Shown here piece after piece: positions 8,934-17,300 of a stretch of DNA of 64,000 nt (the first letter of the stretch is position 1; each line of letters starts with the position of its first letter). Source of the DNA: Herbihabitans rhizosphaerae (lineage in GTDB: Bacteria; Actinomycetota; Actinomycetes; Mycobacteriales; Pseudonocardiaceae); assembly GCF_004216555.1 (NCBI RefSeq), contig NZ_SGWQ01000003.1, positions 172,146-236,145 of the forward strand. The letters run 5' to 3'. A program made the translations under genes and the position numbers. The notes under the pieces were generated by a model, which saw nothing but the letters and a program-made list of their open reading frames with translations, was not told the origin of the DNA and did not search any database.

Positions 8934-9566
8934 GTGAGTGAAGCGAGTAGCACCGCACTGATCGCGGCGCACCCGATGGCGACCATGGTCAGCTCCCACG
9001 ACGGTCAGCCGCACGTCGTGCACCTGCCGCTGGTGTTGGGCGACGACGGCGTGCTGATCGGGCACCTGCGCGGCAACAACCCGTACGTCGAGGTGCTCGC
9101 CGCGGGCGCGCCGACGGTGGCGATCTTCACCGGCCACCACGGGTACGTCTCCTCGTCCTGGTACCCCGCCATCGGCCGGGACGCCGCGCCGACCTGGAAC
9201 TACACCGCCGTGCACTGTCACGGCATCCCGGTTCTGGCCAGCGACGACGCGCACACAGTCCGCTGTGTCGCCGCGCTGGTCGAACATCTCGAAGGCGGCC
9301 GGCCGAACCGGTGGCGGATGCGCGAACTCGGCGTGGACGGCATCCGCCGCCGCACACCGAAGATCATCGGCTTCGAGATGCCGGTGCACCGGACCGAGAC
9401 CCGCCGGATGATGAGCGACCACGAGCGGCCGACCGATACCGCCGCGGCCATCGCCGTACTTGCCGACGTCAACCCTGGTCTCGCCCAGGAAATGGCCGAG
9501 GAGCACGGGTTGGCCATGCCGAACGGACGCGATAGCGCTACCGTTACGTCCAATGGCGAGCGATAG
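8934..9566 (+). CDS. PaiB-like FMN-binding (split-barrel) protein
   Basis: 210 residues from GTG 8934. The PaiB signature is clear: GHLRGNNP, the stretch VSSSWYP...PTWNY and VHCHG (FMN/substrate pocket, ~residues 78-105). PaiB was described as a negative regulator of proteases and sporulation in Bacillus; members bind flavin in a pyridoxamine-oxidase-like barrel. The gene overlaps the following MocR regulator by 14 bp in another frame, so the two are expressed together. Such pairing suggests a link to pyridoxal or polyamine metabolism (inference). TACCGT 5 bp before the GTG looks like a -10 for a leaderless transcript. Confidence 0.85.
   Translation: MSEASSTALIAAHPMATMVSSHDGQPHVVHLPLVLGDDGVLIGHLRGNNPYVEVLAAGAPTVAIFTGHHGYVSSSWYPAIGRDAAPTWNYTAVHCHGIPVLASDDAHTVRCVAALVEHLEGGRPNRWRMRELGVDGIRRRTPKIIGFEMPVHRTETRRMMSDHERPTDTAAAIAVLADVNPGLAQEMAEEHGLAMPNGRDSATVTSNGER
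9537..9552 (+). promoter_or_regulatory. Motif GCTACCGTKACG repeated before both paiB-like and mocR starts
   Basis: GCTACCGTTACG at 9537-9548 precedes the MocR ATG (9553). GCTACCGTGACG at 8921-8932 precedes the PaiB-like GTG (8934). Eleven of twelve bases agree. Each contains TACCGT 5-8 bp before the start codon, so they may be paired leaderless promoters, MocR operators, or both. Confidence 0.5.
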
Positions 9567-10938
9567 CAGCGGGCAGCGGTTGGCGGCTCTGCTGCGCACG
9601 ACGGTCGCCGCCGGACGAACGGGCGACCGGCTGCCGTCCTCGCGCGAGCTGGTCGCCGAGTACCGCGTCAGCCCGGTCACCGTGCGCTCGGCGATCGCCC
9701 AGCTGGAGCGCGAAGGCCTGGTCGTGGTGAAGTCCGGCGCCGGCACGTTCGTCGCACCACCGCCCCGACCGCGCCACCCTGTCGACACCGACTGGCAGCT
9801 CGTGGCCATGGGCGACGAACCGTCCCACCTGACCGGCTTCGACCAGGTCGTCGCCGGCCCGCCGCCCGGCACCATCCCGCTCGCCAGCGGCTTCCTCGCC
9901 GAGGACCTGCAGGCCACCGCCGAGATCGGCGCGGCACTGCGTCGGGCGATGGCACGGCCCGAGGCGTGGTCGTGGGTGCCGGAGGGGCTGGCGCCGCTGC
10001 GCGACTGGTTCGCCGCCGAGATCGACCCCCGCCTCACCGCCGGCGACGTGCTGATCAGCTCCGGCACGCAGACCGCGCTGTCCACCGTGTTCCGCTCCAT
10101 CTGCCCGGACGGCGCACCCGTCCTGATCGAGTCGCCCGCCTACATCGGGGCGACCGCCGCCGCCCGCGCGGCACGGCTGCCGGTCATCGCGATCCCCACC
10201 GACCGGCACGGCATCCGCACCGACCTGCTCGCCGCGCCCCTGGCCAGCACCGGCGCGCGGGTGATCTACGTCCAGCCGGCTCACGCCAACCCGCACGGCG
10301 CCACGCTGTCCGACGAACGACGCGCCGAGTTGCTCGCGCTGGCCCGGCGACACGGCGCGTTCGTGATCGAGGACGACTGGGCCCGGTACCTCTCCTTCGC
10401 CGCCACCCCGTCACCCCCGCTGATCACCGACGACGAGGACGGCCACGTGCTGCACCTGAGCTCGCTGAGCAAGCCGGCCGCACCCGGCCTGCGGGTCGGC
10501 GCGATCGTGGCGCGCGGGCCGGTGGCGCGACGCCTGCGCCGGGCACGCGTGGTCGACGACTTCTTCGTGACACCGCTGCTGCAGGAAACCGCGCTGCAGC
10601 TGGTCACCAGCCCGAGCTGGCCGCGCCACCTGCGCAGGCTGCACGCCGAGCTGCACCGGCGGCGCGATCACCTCGTGGCGCTGGTGCGCGACCTGCTCGG
10701 GCCGGACGTGCTGCCGTACGAGCCGACCGGCGGGATGCACCTGTGGCTGCGCCTGCCCGACGGTGCCGACGCCACCGAGGTCGCCGAGGCGGCCGCGCGC
10801 CAGGGCGTGATGGTGAACCCGGGGCGCCCGTGGTTCCCGTCCGAGCCGACCGGTGAACACCTGCGGATCAGCTTCGGCGGCGCGCCCGTCGAGGCGATGA
10901 CGGCGGGCGTACGAGTACTGGCCGCGGCGCTCCGATAG
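9553..10938 (+). CDS. MocR-family regulator (GntR DNA-binding + aminotransferase-fold domain)
   Basis: 461 residues. The ATG at 9553 was chosen because it opens the GntR winged helix (RLPSSRELVAEYRVSPVTVR, ~residues 25-45), whereas upstream in-frame codons give non-homologous sequence. From ~residue 90 the product has the fold-type I aminotransferase pattern: SSGTQTALS, PAHANPHG, EDDWARYL (PLP-ring Asp), SLSKPAAPGLRVG (PLP lysine) and the final RISFGG arginine. MocR proteins sense PLP or PLP-amine adducts. It probably controls the overlapping PaiB-like gene and itself. Confidence 0.9.
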   Translation: MASDSSGQRLAALLRTTVAAGRTGDRLPSSRELVAEYRVSPVTVRSAIAQLEREGLVVVKSGAGTFVAPPPRPRHPVDTDWQLVAMGDEPSHLTGFDQVVAGPPPGTIPLASGFLAEDLQATAEIGAALRRAMARPEAWSWVPEGLAPLRDWFAAEIDPRLTAGDVLISSGTQTALSTVFRSICPDGAPVLIESPAYIGATAAARAARLPVIAIPTDRHGIRTDLLAAPLASTGARVIYVQPAHANPHGATLSDERRAELLALARRHGAFVIEDDWARYLSFAATPSPPLITDDEDGHVLHLSSLSKPAAPGLRVGAIVARGPVARRLRRARVVDDFFVTPLLQETALQLVTSPSWPRHLRRLHAELHRRRDHLVALVRDLLGPDVLPYEPTGGMHLWLRLPDGADATEVAEAAARQGVMVNPGRPWFPSEPTGEHLRISFGGAPVEAMTAGVRVLAAALR

Positions 10939-10966
10939 CGCTTTCCTTGTGCCGCAAGGGTTTCGT

Positions 10967-10995
10967 TTGCACGGTACGGACGACCGGGATACGGT
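10967..10995 (+). promoter_or_regulatory. Sigma70/HrdB-type promoter
   Basis: TTGCAC (10967-10972) and TACGGT (10990-10995) are separated by 17 bp; transcription would begin near 11002-11003. A small dyad CCTTG-N5-CAAGG (10945-10959) lies just upstream of the -35 and could be an operator. Confidence 0.6.
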
Positions 10996-11002
10996 GCCGA
11001 AC

Positions 11003-11101
11003 ATGACCGCTCTGTGCCGCACGCTGGAGGCGCACGGGTGGGTCTTTCCCGCACTCCCCCTCTACGGCGACGACCACGAGCGCGGTGACGCGGCTCCCTG
11101 A
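11003..11101 (+). CDS. Possible leaderless small ORF (32 aa)
   Basis: An ATG exactly where the promoter at 10967-10995 should start transcription opens a 32-codon frame ending TGA at 11099-11101, about 50 bp before adenosine deaminase. The peptide begins MTALCRTLEAHGW and ends DAAP, with no repeats of a regulatory amino acid and no transmembrane segment. It may be a translated leader that couples to or attenuates the deaminase gene, or it may be fortuitous. Confidence 0.35.
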   Translation: MTALCRTLEAHGWVFPALPLYGDDHERGDAAP

Positions 11102-11150
11102 CCGAGTCGATCCACCCCGCCCGTACCGTTTCCCGTCCGAGGAGTTCACC

Positions 11151-12200
11151 ATGTCCACCACCGTGTCCACGTCGCTGGACGAGTTCGTCGCCGCGTTGCC
11201 CAAGGTCGAGCTGCACGTCCACCTGGTCGGTTCGGCCAGCCCGCACTCCGTGGTCGCGCTCGCCGAGCGACACCCCGAATCCGGCGTCCCCACCGATCTC
11301 GACGAGCTGCGCCGGTTCTACGAGTTCCGCGACTTCGACCACTTCGTGCGCGTGTTCTGGGCCGTGCAGTCGATGATCAAGGACGCCGCCGACATCACCA
11401 CCCTGGTCACCGGACTGGCCGCCGACCTCGCCGCGCAGAACGTGCGCTACGCCGAGGTGACCGTGACGCCGTACAACCACAAGCTCGACGGGATGTCCTA
11501 CGACGACGTGTTCACCGGGCTCGTCGAGGGCAGGCGGCTGGCCGAGGCCGAGCACGGCGTGAAACTCGTCTGGTGCTTCGACATTCCCGGCGAGAAGGGG
11601 CTCGAGGCGGCGAGCGAGACGGCGGTACTCGCCGTGCGCGACCGGCCGGACGGCCTGGTCAGCTTCGGCCTCGGCGGCCCGGAGGTGGGTATCGGCCGGG
11701 CCCAGTTCGCACCCGCGTTCACCATGGCGCGCGAGGCCGGTCTGCACAGCGTGCCGCACGCCGGCGAGACCAGCGGCCCGGCCACCGTGTGGTCGGCGAT
11801 CCACGACCTCGGCGCCGAGCGCATCGGCCACGGCACCAGCTCGGCCGCCGACCCCCGGCTGCTGGACTACCTTGCCCGGCACCGGATTCCGCTCGAGGTG
11901 TGCCCCACGTCCAACGTGCGCACGCGGCAGGTCGACTCGATCGAGGCGCACCCGGTCCGGCGGATGCTGGACCACGGCGTGCTGGTCACGCTGAACACCG
12001 ACGACCCGCCGATGTTCGGCGCGACGCTGAACGGCGAGTACACCGCGGTCGCCGGCACACTCGGGCTCAACGCGGCGGAGATCGCGCGGCTGGCGACGAA
12101 CGCCGTGTCCGCGTCGTTCCTCGACGACCCGGCCAAACGCGCGCTGATCGCCGAGATCGACGCGGTCGTCGCCGATCCCCGGTGGCAGGCCGGATGGTGA
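11151..12200 (+). CDS. add: Adenosine deaminase family
   Basis: 349 residues from ATG 11151, which has GAGGAG ~8 nt upstream; an upstream in-frame start at 11085 lacks this. The metal-dependent TIM-barrel hydrolase shows KVELHVHL (zinc His pair, ~residues 17-21), GLGGPE, HAGE (~residue 204), RIGHGTS and NTDDP (catalytic Asp pair). The family deaminates adenosine or related purine nucleosides. SFGLGG and HVHLVGSA (usually HLHLxG) differ slightly from canonical adenosine deaminase, so adenine, futalosine-type or other 6-aminopurine substrates are possible. The stop overlaps the next gene. Confidence 0.85.
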   Translation: MSTTVSTSLDEFVAALPKVELHVHLVGSASPHSVVALAERHPESGVPTDLDELRRFYEFRDFDHFVRVFWAVQSMIKDAADITTLVTGLAADLAAQNVRYAEVTVTPYNHKLDGMSYDDVFTGLVEGRRLAEAEHGVKLVWCFDIPGEKGLEAASETAVLAVRDRPDGLVSFGLGGPEVGIGRAQFAPAFTMAREAGLHSVPHAGETSGPATVWSAIHDLGAERIGHGTSSAADPRLLDYLARHRIPLEVCPTSNVRTRQVDSIEAHPVRRMLDHGVLVTLNTDDPPMFGATLNGEYTAVAGTLGLNAAEIARLATNAVSASFLDDPAKRALIAEIDAVVADPRWQAGW

Positions 12201-12841
12201 GGCTGACCAGAGCCGCGGACCCGGGCGTGCTGCACGCGTGGGGCCGGGGCTGGGCGGTGTCCCGTGCGACACCGCCGCCGGTCGCCGTGCCCGGCGGGTT
12301 CCGGATCGACGTGGGCCTGCCCGGTCACGTGGCGCGCTACCTGTTGCCGACCGTTGACGTGGACACACTGCTGCCGCTGATCGCGGCGATCACCGAGCCC
12401 GGCACGTGGCTGAAGGTGTGCGCGCCGGAACCCGTCGTCCGGCCGCTGCTGCCGGCCGGCTGGACGGTGCACGCGCCGGAGTACTTGATGACGGCGACCC
12501 TGCGCTCCCCGGCGGTGAGCGCGCCCGACGGGTACACCCTGGCGACCACGGTCACCGGCGGTGCGATCGACGTGGTCGTGCGCGACCCGGCCGGTGTACT
12601 CGCCGCGAGCGGCAGGGCCGGCTGCGACGGCCCGACGGCGGTGATCGACCAGGTGGAGACCGCGCCGGAGCACCGGCGGCGCGGGCTCGGCCGCGTGGTG
12701 ATGGCCGCACTCGCCGATCAGGCGGCGCGCATCGGCGCGGTGGACGGCGTGCTCGTCGCGACGTCGGACGGCCATGCGCTGTACGAGGCGCTCGGCTGGT
12801 CCACGCGTTCGCACGTCACCCCCGCCGTGCTGAGTACTTGA
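12194..12841 (+). CDS. GNAT-family N-acetyltransferase
   Basis: 215 residues beginning ATGGTG at 12194, overlapping the adenosine deaminase stop. The C-terminal half carries the acetyl-CoA motif VETAPEHRRRGLGRVVM (Q/RxxGxG/A, ~residues 155-170) and the late ALYEALGW segment. The N-terminal ~100 residues are a non-catalytic domain without a family I recognise. Translational coupling suggests a role with purine nucleoside salvage, but the substrate is unknown. Confidence 0.8.
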   Translation: MVRLTRAADPGVLHAWGRGWAVSRATPPPVAVPGGFRIDVGLPGHVARYLLPTVDVDTLLPLIAAITEPGTWLKVCAPEPVVRPLLPAGWTVHAPEYLMTATLRSPAVSAPDGYTLATTVTGGAIDVVVRDPAGVLAASGRAGCDGPTAVIDQVETAPEHRRRGLGRVVMAALADQAARIGAVDGVLVATSDGHALYEALGWSTRSHVTPAVLST

Positions 12842-12844
12842 GGG

Positions 12845-12881
12845 CCCGTGCGGCGCTCGGTCGGGGCGGGCGCCGCACGGG
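12845..12881. terminator. Bidirectional hairpin between convergent operons
   Basis: Perfect 12-bp inverted repeat CCCGTGCGGCGC / GCGCCGCACGGG with a 13-nt loop, immediately after the acetyltransferase stop and ahead of the convergent TetR gene. Confidence 0.75.
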
Positions 12882-12962
12882 TGTCCACCTGCCGCAGTTC
12901 GGCCCGCATGCGGTCGCCCGGCCGCTCGCCGTGGTGCGCCGACGCGGTGCACCAGACCCGCG

Positions 12963-13580
12963 TCAGCTGCCGCCACCGAGCGTGAGTTCGACCAGGTCGT
13001 CGATCCCGGACCTGATCGACTCGACGTCGCGGCCCTGGTCGCGGATCTGGTGCGCGAGCAGGCTCGCGGACAGTGGCGCGAGCAACGCGGCGGCGAGATA
13101 GTCGACGTCGCGATCGGGCACCGTTTCCCGGAGCAGCGTGACCAGATGAAAATGCCGGAAAGGGTAGGCGCCTTCGCCGTATCGAATGGCGGGTTCCGCT
13201 GATTCGGCCACCAGAACGAGTTCGAACTGGTCCCGGACCCGATCAACGAGCGCGTGCAGGAATGCGCGAACACGGTCGGCCGGCGGAGCGCCCGGCCCGA
13301 GTGGGGGCGGCCCGGACATGAACGCTTGCTGGAATTCCTTTTCGCGCTCGTCGAGCAGAGCGATCGCCAATCCGGTTCGATCACGAAATCGTCGGTAGAC
13401 CGTGCCGACGCCGACCTCGGCGGCCGCAGCGACGTCGTCCAGCGACAGCCGTTCCACGCCACCGTCGGCGAGCAGCCGGGCCGCCGCGCGCAGGATCTTG
13501 CGCCGGTTGCGCACGGCGTCGGCCCGTTCGGCCGGCCGCTGCCCGACGACCGGCAGCTCACCGGCCTGCGATCGCGTCAC
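12963..13580 (-). CDS. TetR-family repressor, downstream of wrbA-like gene
   Basis: 205 residues from GTG 13580 (GGTGAGG ~9 nt upstream; GTG 13589 is an alternative). The N-terminal helix-turn-helix runs RRKILRAAARLLADGG...SLDDVAAAAEVGVGTVYRRF (~residues 24-60), typical TetR. The C-terminal ligand domain is unassigned. It is the second gene of an operon with the WrbA-like flavodoxin, 29 bp apart. Two matching palindromes upstream of the flavodoxin gene are the probable binding sites, giving autoregulation through an electrophile or quinone signal (inference). Confidence 0.88.
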   Translation of the reverse strand: MTRSQAGELPVVGQRPAERADAVRNRRKILRAAARLLADGGVERLSLDDVAAAAEVGVGTVYRRFRDRTGLAIALLDEREKEFQQAFMSGPPPLGPGAPPADRVRAFLHALVDRVRDQFELVLVAESAEPAIRYGEGAYPFRHFHLVTLLRETVPDRDVDYLAAALLAPLSASLLAHQIRDQGRDVESIRSGIDDLVELTLGGGS

Positions 13581-13609
13581 GTCCTCCACCTCACCGGCCG
13601 AGGATAGGG

Positions 13610-14221
13610 CTAGGCGGCGACTCCCGTCGCCAGCCGTGCGGTGACCTCGGCCAGGTTGTAGCCCTGGAATCGCGCCGCGGCGAGCACCCGCTCGTTCGGG
13701 CCGGATTCGTCCACCGCCGGATGAGCTGTGCCATAGGGATTCCCGTACGCGTCGAGAACACTCTGGTCGTTGTATCCCGGCGGCACGATCACCGTTCCCC
13801 AGTGAATGGCGGTGTGGTACAGCGCGAGAAGTGTGGACTCGTTTCCGCCATTCACGGTGTTCGCGCTGGTGAATCCGGTGAACGGTTTGCCGGCGAACGT
13901 GCGCCGCAACCACAGTCCACTCGTGGAATCGATGAACTGTTTGAGTTGCGACGCGACGTTTCCGAATCGCGTCGGCGTGCCGAACGCGTAGGCGTCGGCC
14001 CAGCGGAGGTCGTCGTGCGCGGCGATGTCGACGCCGGCCGTGGCGTCCGCGTGGGCGCGCCAGCGCGGGTTCGCGTCGATCGCCGAATCCGGGGCGAGTT
14101 CGGGCACGCGACGCAGGCGCACCTCGGCGCCGTACTTCTCCGCGCCCTCACGCACCGCTTCGGCCAGGGCGTGGACGCTGCCGGTCGACGAGTAGTAGAC
14201 GACGGCGATCTTCACGGACAC
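13610..14221 (-). CDS. wrbA: WrbA-like NAD(P)H:quinone oxidoreductase / flavodoxin
   Basis: 203 residues, the usual size. The FMN phosphate loop is YYSSTGSVHALAEAV (residues 9-23), followed by TPTRFGN (~residue 82) and TSANTVNGGNESTLL (~120-134), all conserved in WrbA. These enzymes perform two-electron reduction of quinones, avoiding semiquinone radicals. GTG start with GAGGAGT upstream. The downstream TetR and the double operator suggest induction by quinone-like compounds. Cytoplasmic; no signal peptide. Confidence 0.9.
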   Translation of the reverse strand: MSVKIAVVYYSSTGSVHALAEAVREGAEKYGAEVRLRRVPELAPDSAIDANPRWRAHADATAGVDIAAHDDLRWADAYAFGTPTRFGNVASQLKQFIDSTSGLWLRRTFAGKPFTGFTSANTVNGGNESTLLALYHTAIHWGTVIVPPGYNDQSVLDAYGNPYGTAHPAVDESGPNERVLAAARFQGYNLAEVTARLATGVAA

Positions 14222-14264
14222 GGGGACTCCTCGGTTCGGCCTCGGTTGCGATGTCGAGACTAAC

Positions 14265-14307
14265 CGGAGTGTTCTCCGTTTTCAAGCAACAAGTGGAGAA
14301 CTCTCCA
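14265..14307. promoter_or_regulatory. Pair of TetR operators upstream of wrbA
   Basis: Two 14-bp perfect palindromes, CGGAGTGTTCTCCG (14265-14278) and TGGAGAACTCTCCA (14294-14307), share GGAG-N4-CTCC cores and flanking AA...TT. Their centres are 29 bp apart, close to three helical turns. They lie 44-86 bp before the wrbA start. Confidence 0.75.
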
Positions 14308-14331
14308 GTTGTCGGCCCGACCGGTGCCATG

Positions 14332-14368
14332 AAACCGGGGTCCGTCCACAGTGGATGGACCCCGGTTT
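14332..14368. terminator. Terminator after the large secreted protein gene
   Basis: Perfect 12-bp stem AAACCGGGGTCC / GGACCCCGGTTT with a 13-nt loop, 7 bp past the stop of the leftward gene ending at 14376. The loop itself contains a copy of the TCCACAGTGGA palindrome. Confidence 0.75.
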
Positions 14369-14375
14369 CGGCCGG

Positions 14376-17300
14376 TCAGCGTTCCAGGTCGGCCAGCGTC
14401 TGCCGAGCCTGGGCCAGCTTCGGGCCGTAGGTGACCGGATCGATCTTCTCCAGCTCGGTGAAGATCCCGACCGCCTCTCTGGCCAGAGTGATCGCCTCCG
14501 GTTTCCGGCCGGCCTCGACCAGATACGGAATCGTCGGCCACAGGATCCAGTCACCCAGCCGCGGCCGGTATCCGGCGTTCCGCGCGGCCAGCGGCCGCAG
14601 GGTGGTGACGCCGTCCAGGGCCAGCCCGGCCGACCTCGCCCGATGCTCCGGTGAAGGCCACAAACCGGTCGCCAGGTTCACCTGCGCGATGGCGAGCCCG
14701 GAGACGTAGTCGTCCCGCACCGGGTCCTCCTTCACGAGTTGGGTGAACATCGCGATCGACTCGTCGCCGGCGGTCGCGGCCTCGGCGAACCGACCGGTCC
14801 CCGCGAGGAACACGCTGGCCGGAGACGACAGCCATTCGGCGAGCTGGCGGCGGTAGAACGGGTTCCGGTCGGCCAGCGGACGAATCGTCGCGACGGCGTC
14901 CAACGCGAGGCGCACCGCCTGCTCCCGCAACTCCGGCTTGTCCCACAGGCTCCCGGCCACCACCCGCTGCGAGGTCGCCAGCCCGTGCACCAGCGCGTCG
15001 TCACCGGGGTTCTCCCTGATGAGCTGGGTGAACATCTCGATCCCCTCGTTGCCGAGCGCCACCGCCTCGTCGTAGCGGCCGGCCGCGGCGTGGAAGGTGC
15101 TGACCGGGAAGGCCAGCCACTCGGCCATCAGGCGGCGATGTGCCGGGTCGGCCGCCGCGAGCTCGCGGATCAGCGCCATCGCCTCCATGACCTTGGTGAT
15201 CGCCTGGTCACGCACACCTTGCGTCCACAGGTTCCGGCCCTCCAGGTTCAGTGCCTTGGCCCGATCCAGCGTGGCGCCGACGTGATGAGGCTCGGTGGCC
15301 GTCGCCGCGCTGAATCGCGCGTCGCCCGAGTACACGGCGGTGATCCGGCGTGAGCCCAGCGGCAGAGCGCCGGTCTCGTACCTGGCGAAAACCGCGCCGT
15401 CCGGGCCGGGTGTCACCGGGATGGTGGCGAGCACGGTGGCACCGTCGAGGAAGGTCATCGTGCCGGACAGACCCGCCCGACCACCGGGATCGCGGGCCGT
15501 GGCGATGAACCTGACGGGCTCGCCGAACACCGACACGTGCTCGGGCGTGGACCTCAGCGACATGATGGTCGCCGGCACCCGGCCGCCGGTCAGGCTGAGG
15601 TCACCGGTGATCAACCCCGCGCCCTGGTAGGACGGGCGCCCGTCGATCTTCATCGAGTACCCGGGAAGGTCGTCGCAGTCGTTGCCGACCATCGTCACGG
15701 TCCGGCCGCCGGTCTCGCCGGTCAGGTCGATCTTGTCGGCGGGCGGCTGTTTGACGGTCGCGCGCAGACCCGGCCACCGCGGGCATGCCTCGCCCGCGTA
15801 GGCAGGCGCGCCCACGGTCCGCATGTACTCGACGAAAGACGTGAACGCCTTCTTCCGCGCGGGTTCGTCCATGGCCGGATCGCACGAGTGTGTGACCAGG
15901 TAGGCCAGTTGGGGCACCTCCTCGGTGAGGTTCTTCGTCCCGCCGCCGTAGGCGAAGAAACAGTTGGCCTCGTAGCTCGGCCCGCCTGGCGGCGAGCACG
16001 ACCCGTCGAAGCGCAGGCCGTAGCTGTTCTGCTGCCCCTGCTGGACGAACGTCTGCTTGCAGTCCGGGTGGTCGCGGACCACGTTGTCGCCGACCATGAG
16101 GTACTCGCCGCACGCGACGTTGCGTTCCAGGCAGGACTTGTGCTCGCCCCAGCGTGACTCGAGCCGCACCTCGTTGCGGTAGCTCGGCTGGTTGTGAACG
16201 TCCTGCCCGTCCGCACGCCGCTGGTGCGGAATCAGCACGATGGGCTCGGTGGTGCCCTTGTCGTTGCCCGAACCCGCGCACAGATCGATGACCGTGCCCG
16301 GGTAGGGGCACGGGGTTATCCGCCCGCCACCGGTCAGCGTGAAGTCCGGCCCGCCGTAGGCCACCTCCTGGTGGTTACGACCGTTGAAGAACTGCAGGTA
16401 ATCGCGGTGCCGCCGGTCGAACATGAGGTCCGGCATCCAGGTCGGCGGACGGTAGCTCGCGCTCGCCGCCAAGGCCATCTCGCCGGACGGGGTAGTCGGG
16501 CCGGCCTGCGGGTTCACCGGTTGAGCCAGGCCGCCGACCCATACCTCGAACATCGAGTCCGGCGTGCCGCCCTTGATCATCACCGGGGACTGTGTGTCCT
16601 GGATACGCCGGTACGGGGTGATTCGCCGGTTGTCACGCGACTCCGCGGCATGTTTGAGTGCCAGGAAGTCCAGGACCCGCTTGGCCGCCGTACGCACCGC
16701 GGGGTTCTCCGCGAATTCGTACAGGTTCAGCAGGCCGTACATCTGGAACCGGCCGTAGGGCCGCGCGTTGTATTCCAGGAAATCGTCCTTCATGACGCCA
16801 TTGGTGAAGTCCTCGATGTACCCCAGTACCCCGTTCGTCCGGTTGTCCGGATTGGGGTCGGTGTTGTACATCTCCACGTACTCGGGCTTGTGCGACGGCG
16901 TCGGAAGCAGTGGCAGTGACTCGTTGTGCAGAAACCGGGTCGAGCGGATCAGCAACGTGTGGTTCTCGGTTTCCGGGACACGCGCGCCGAGCACGGTGCA
17001 GATCCCGACGTCGTACTTCGATGTGCCGCCCTGCAGCCACGCCCGCGAAGCGATCTCCTTTTTCAACGTGTCGAACTTCGCAGCGTGTGATCCCGGGTCC
17101 TCCGGTCCGAACAACACCGCCGGCGACTCTGTGCGCATCATTCCCCACACCCGCATGACCAGCGCCATCGTGACGTCCCAGTCATCGGTGTCGCCGCCGC
17201 CGACGCGACAGCCCGGCATCGCGTCGGTGCCGGGCTTGCCGGTGAACGCGGGCACCCGCATGAGGTCGGCGATGACGATCTGCCAGCCGGGTGTGGTGTT

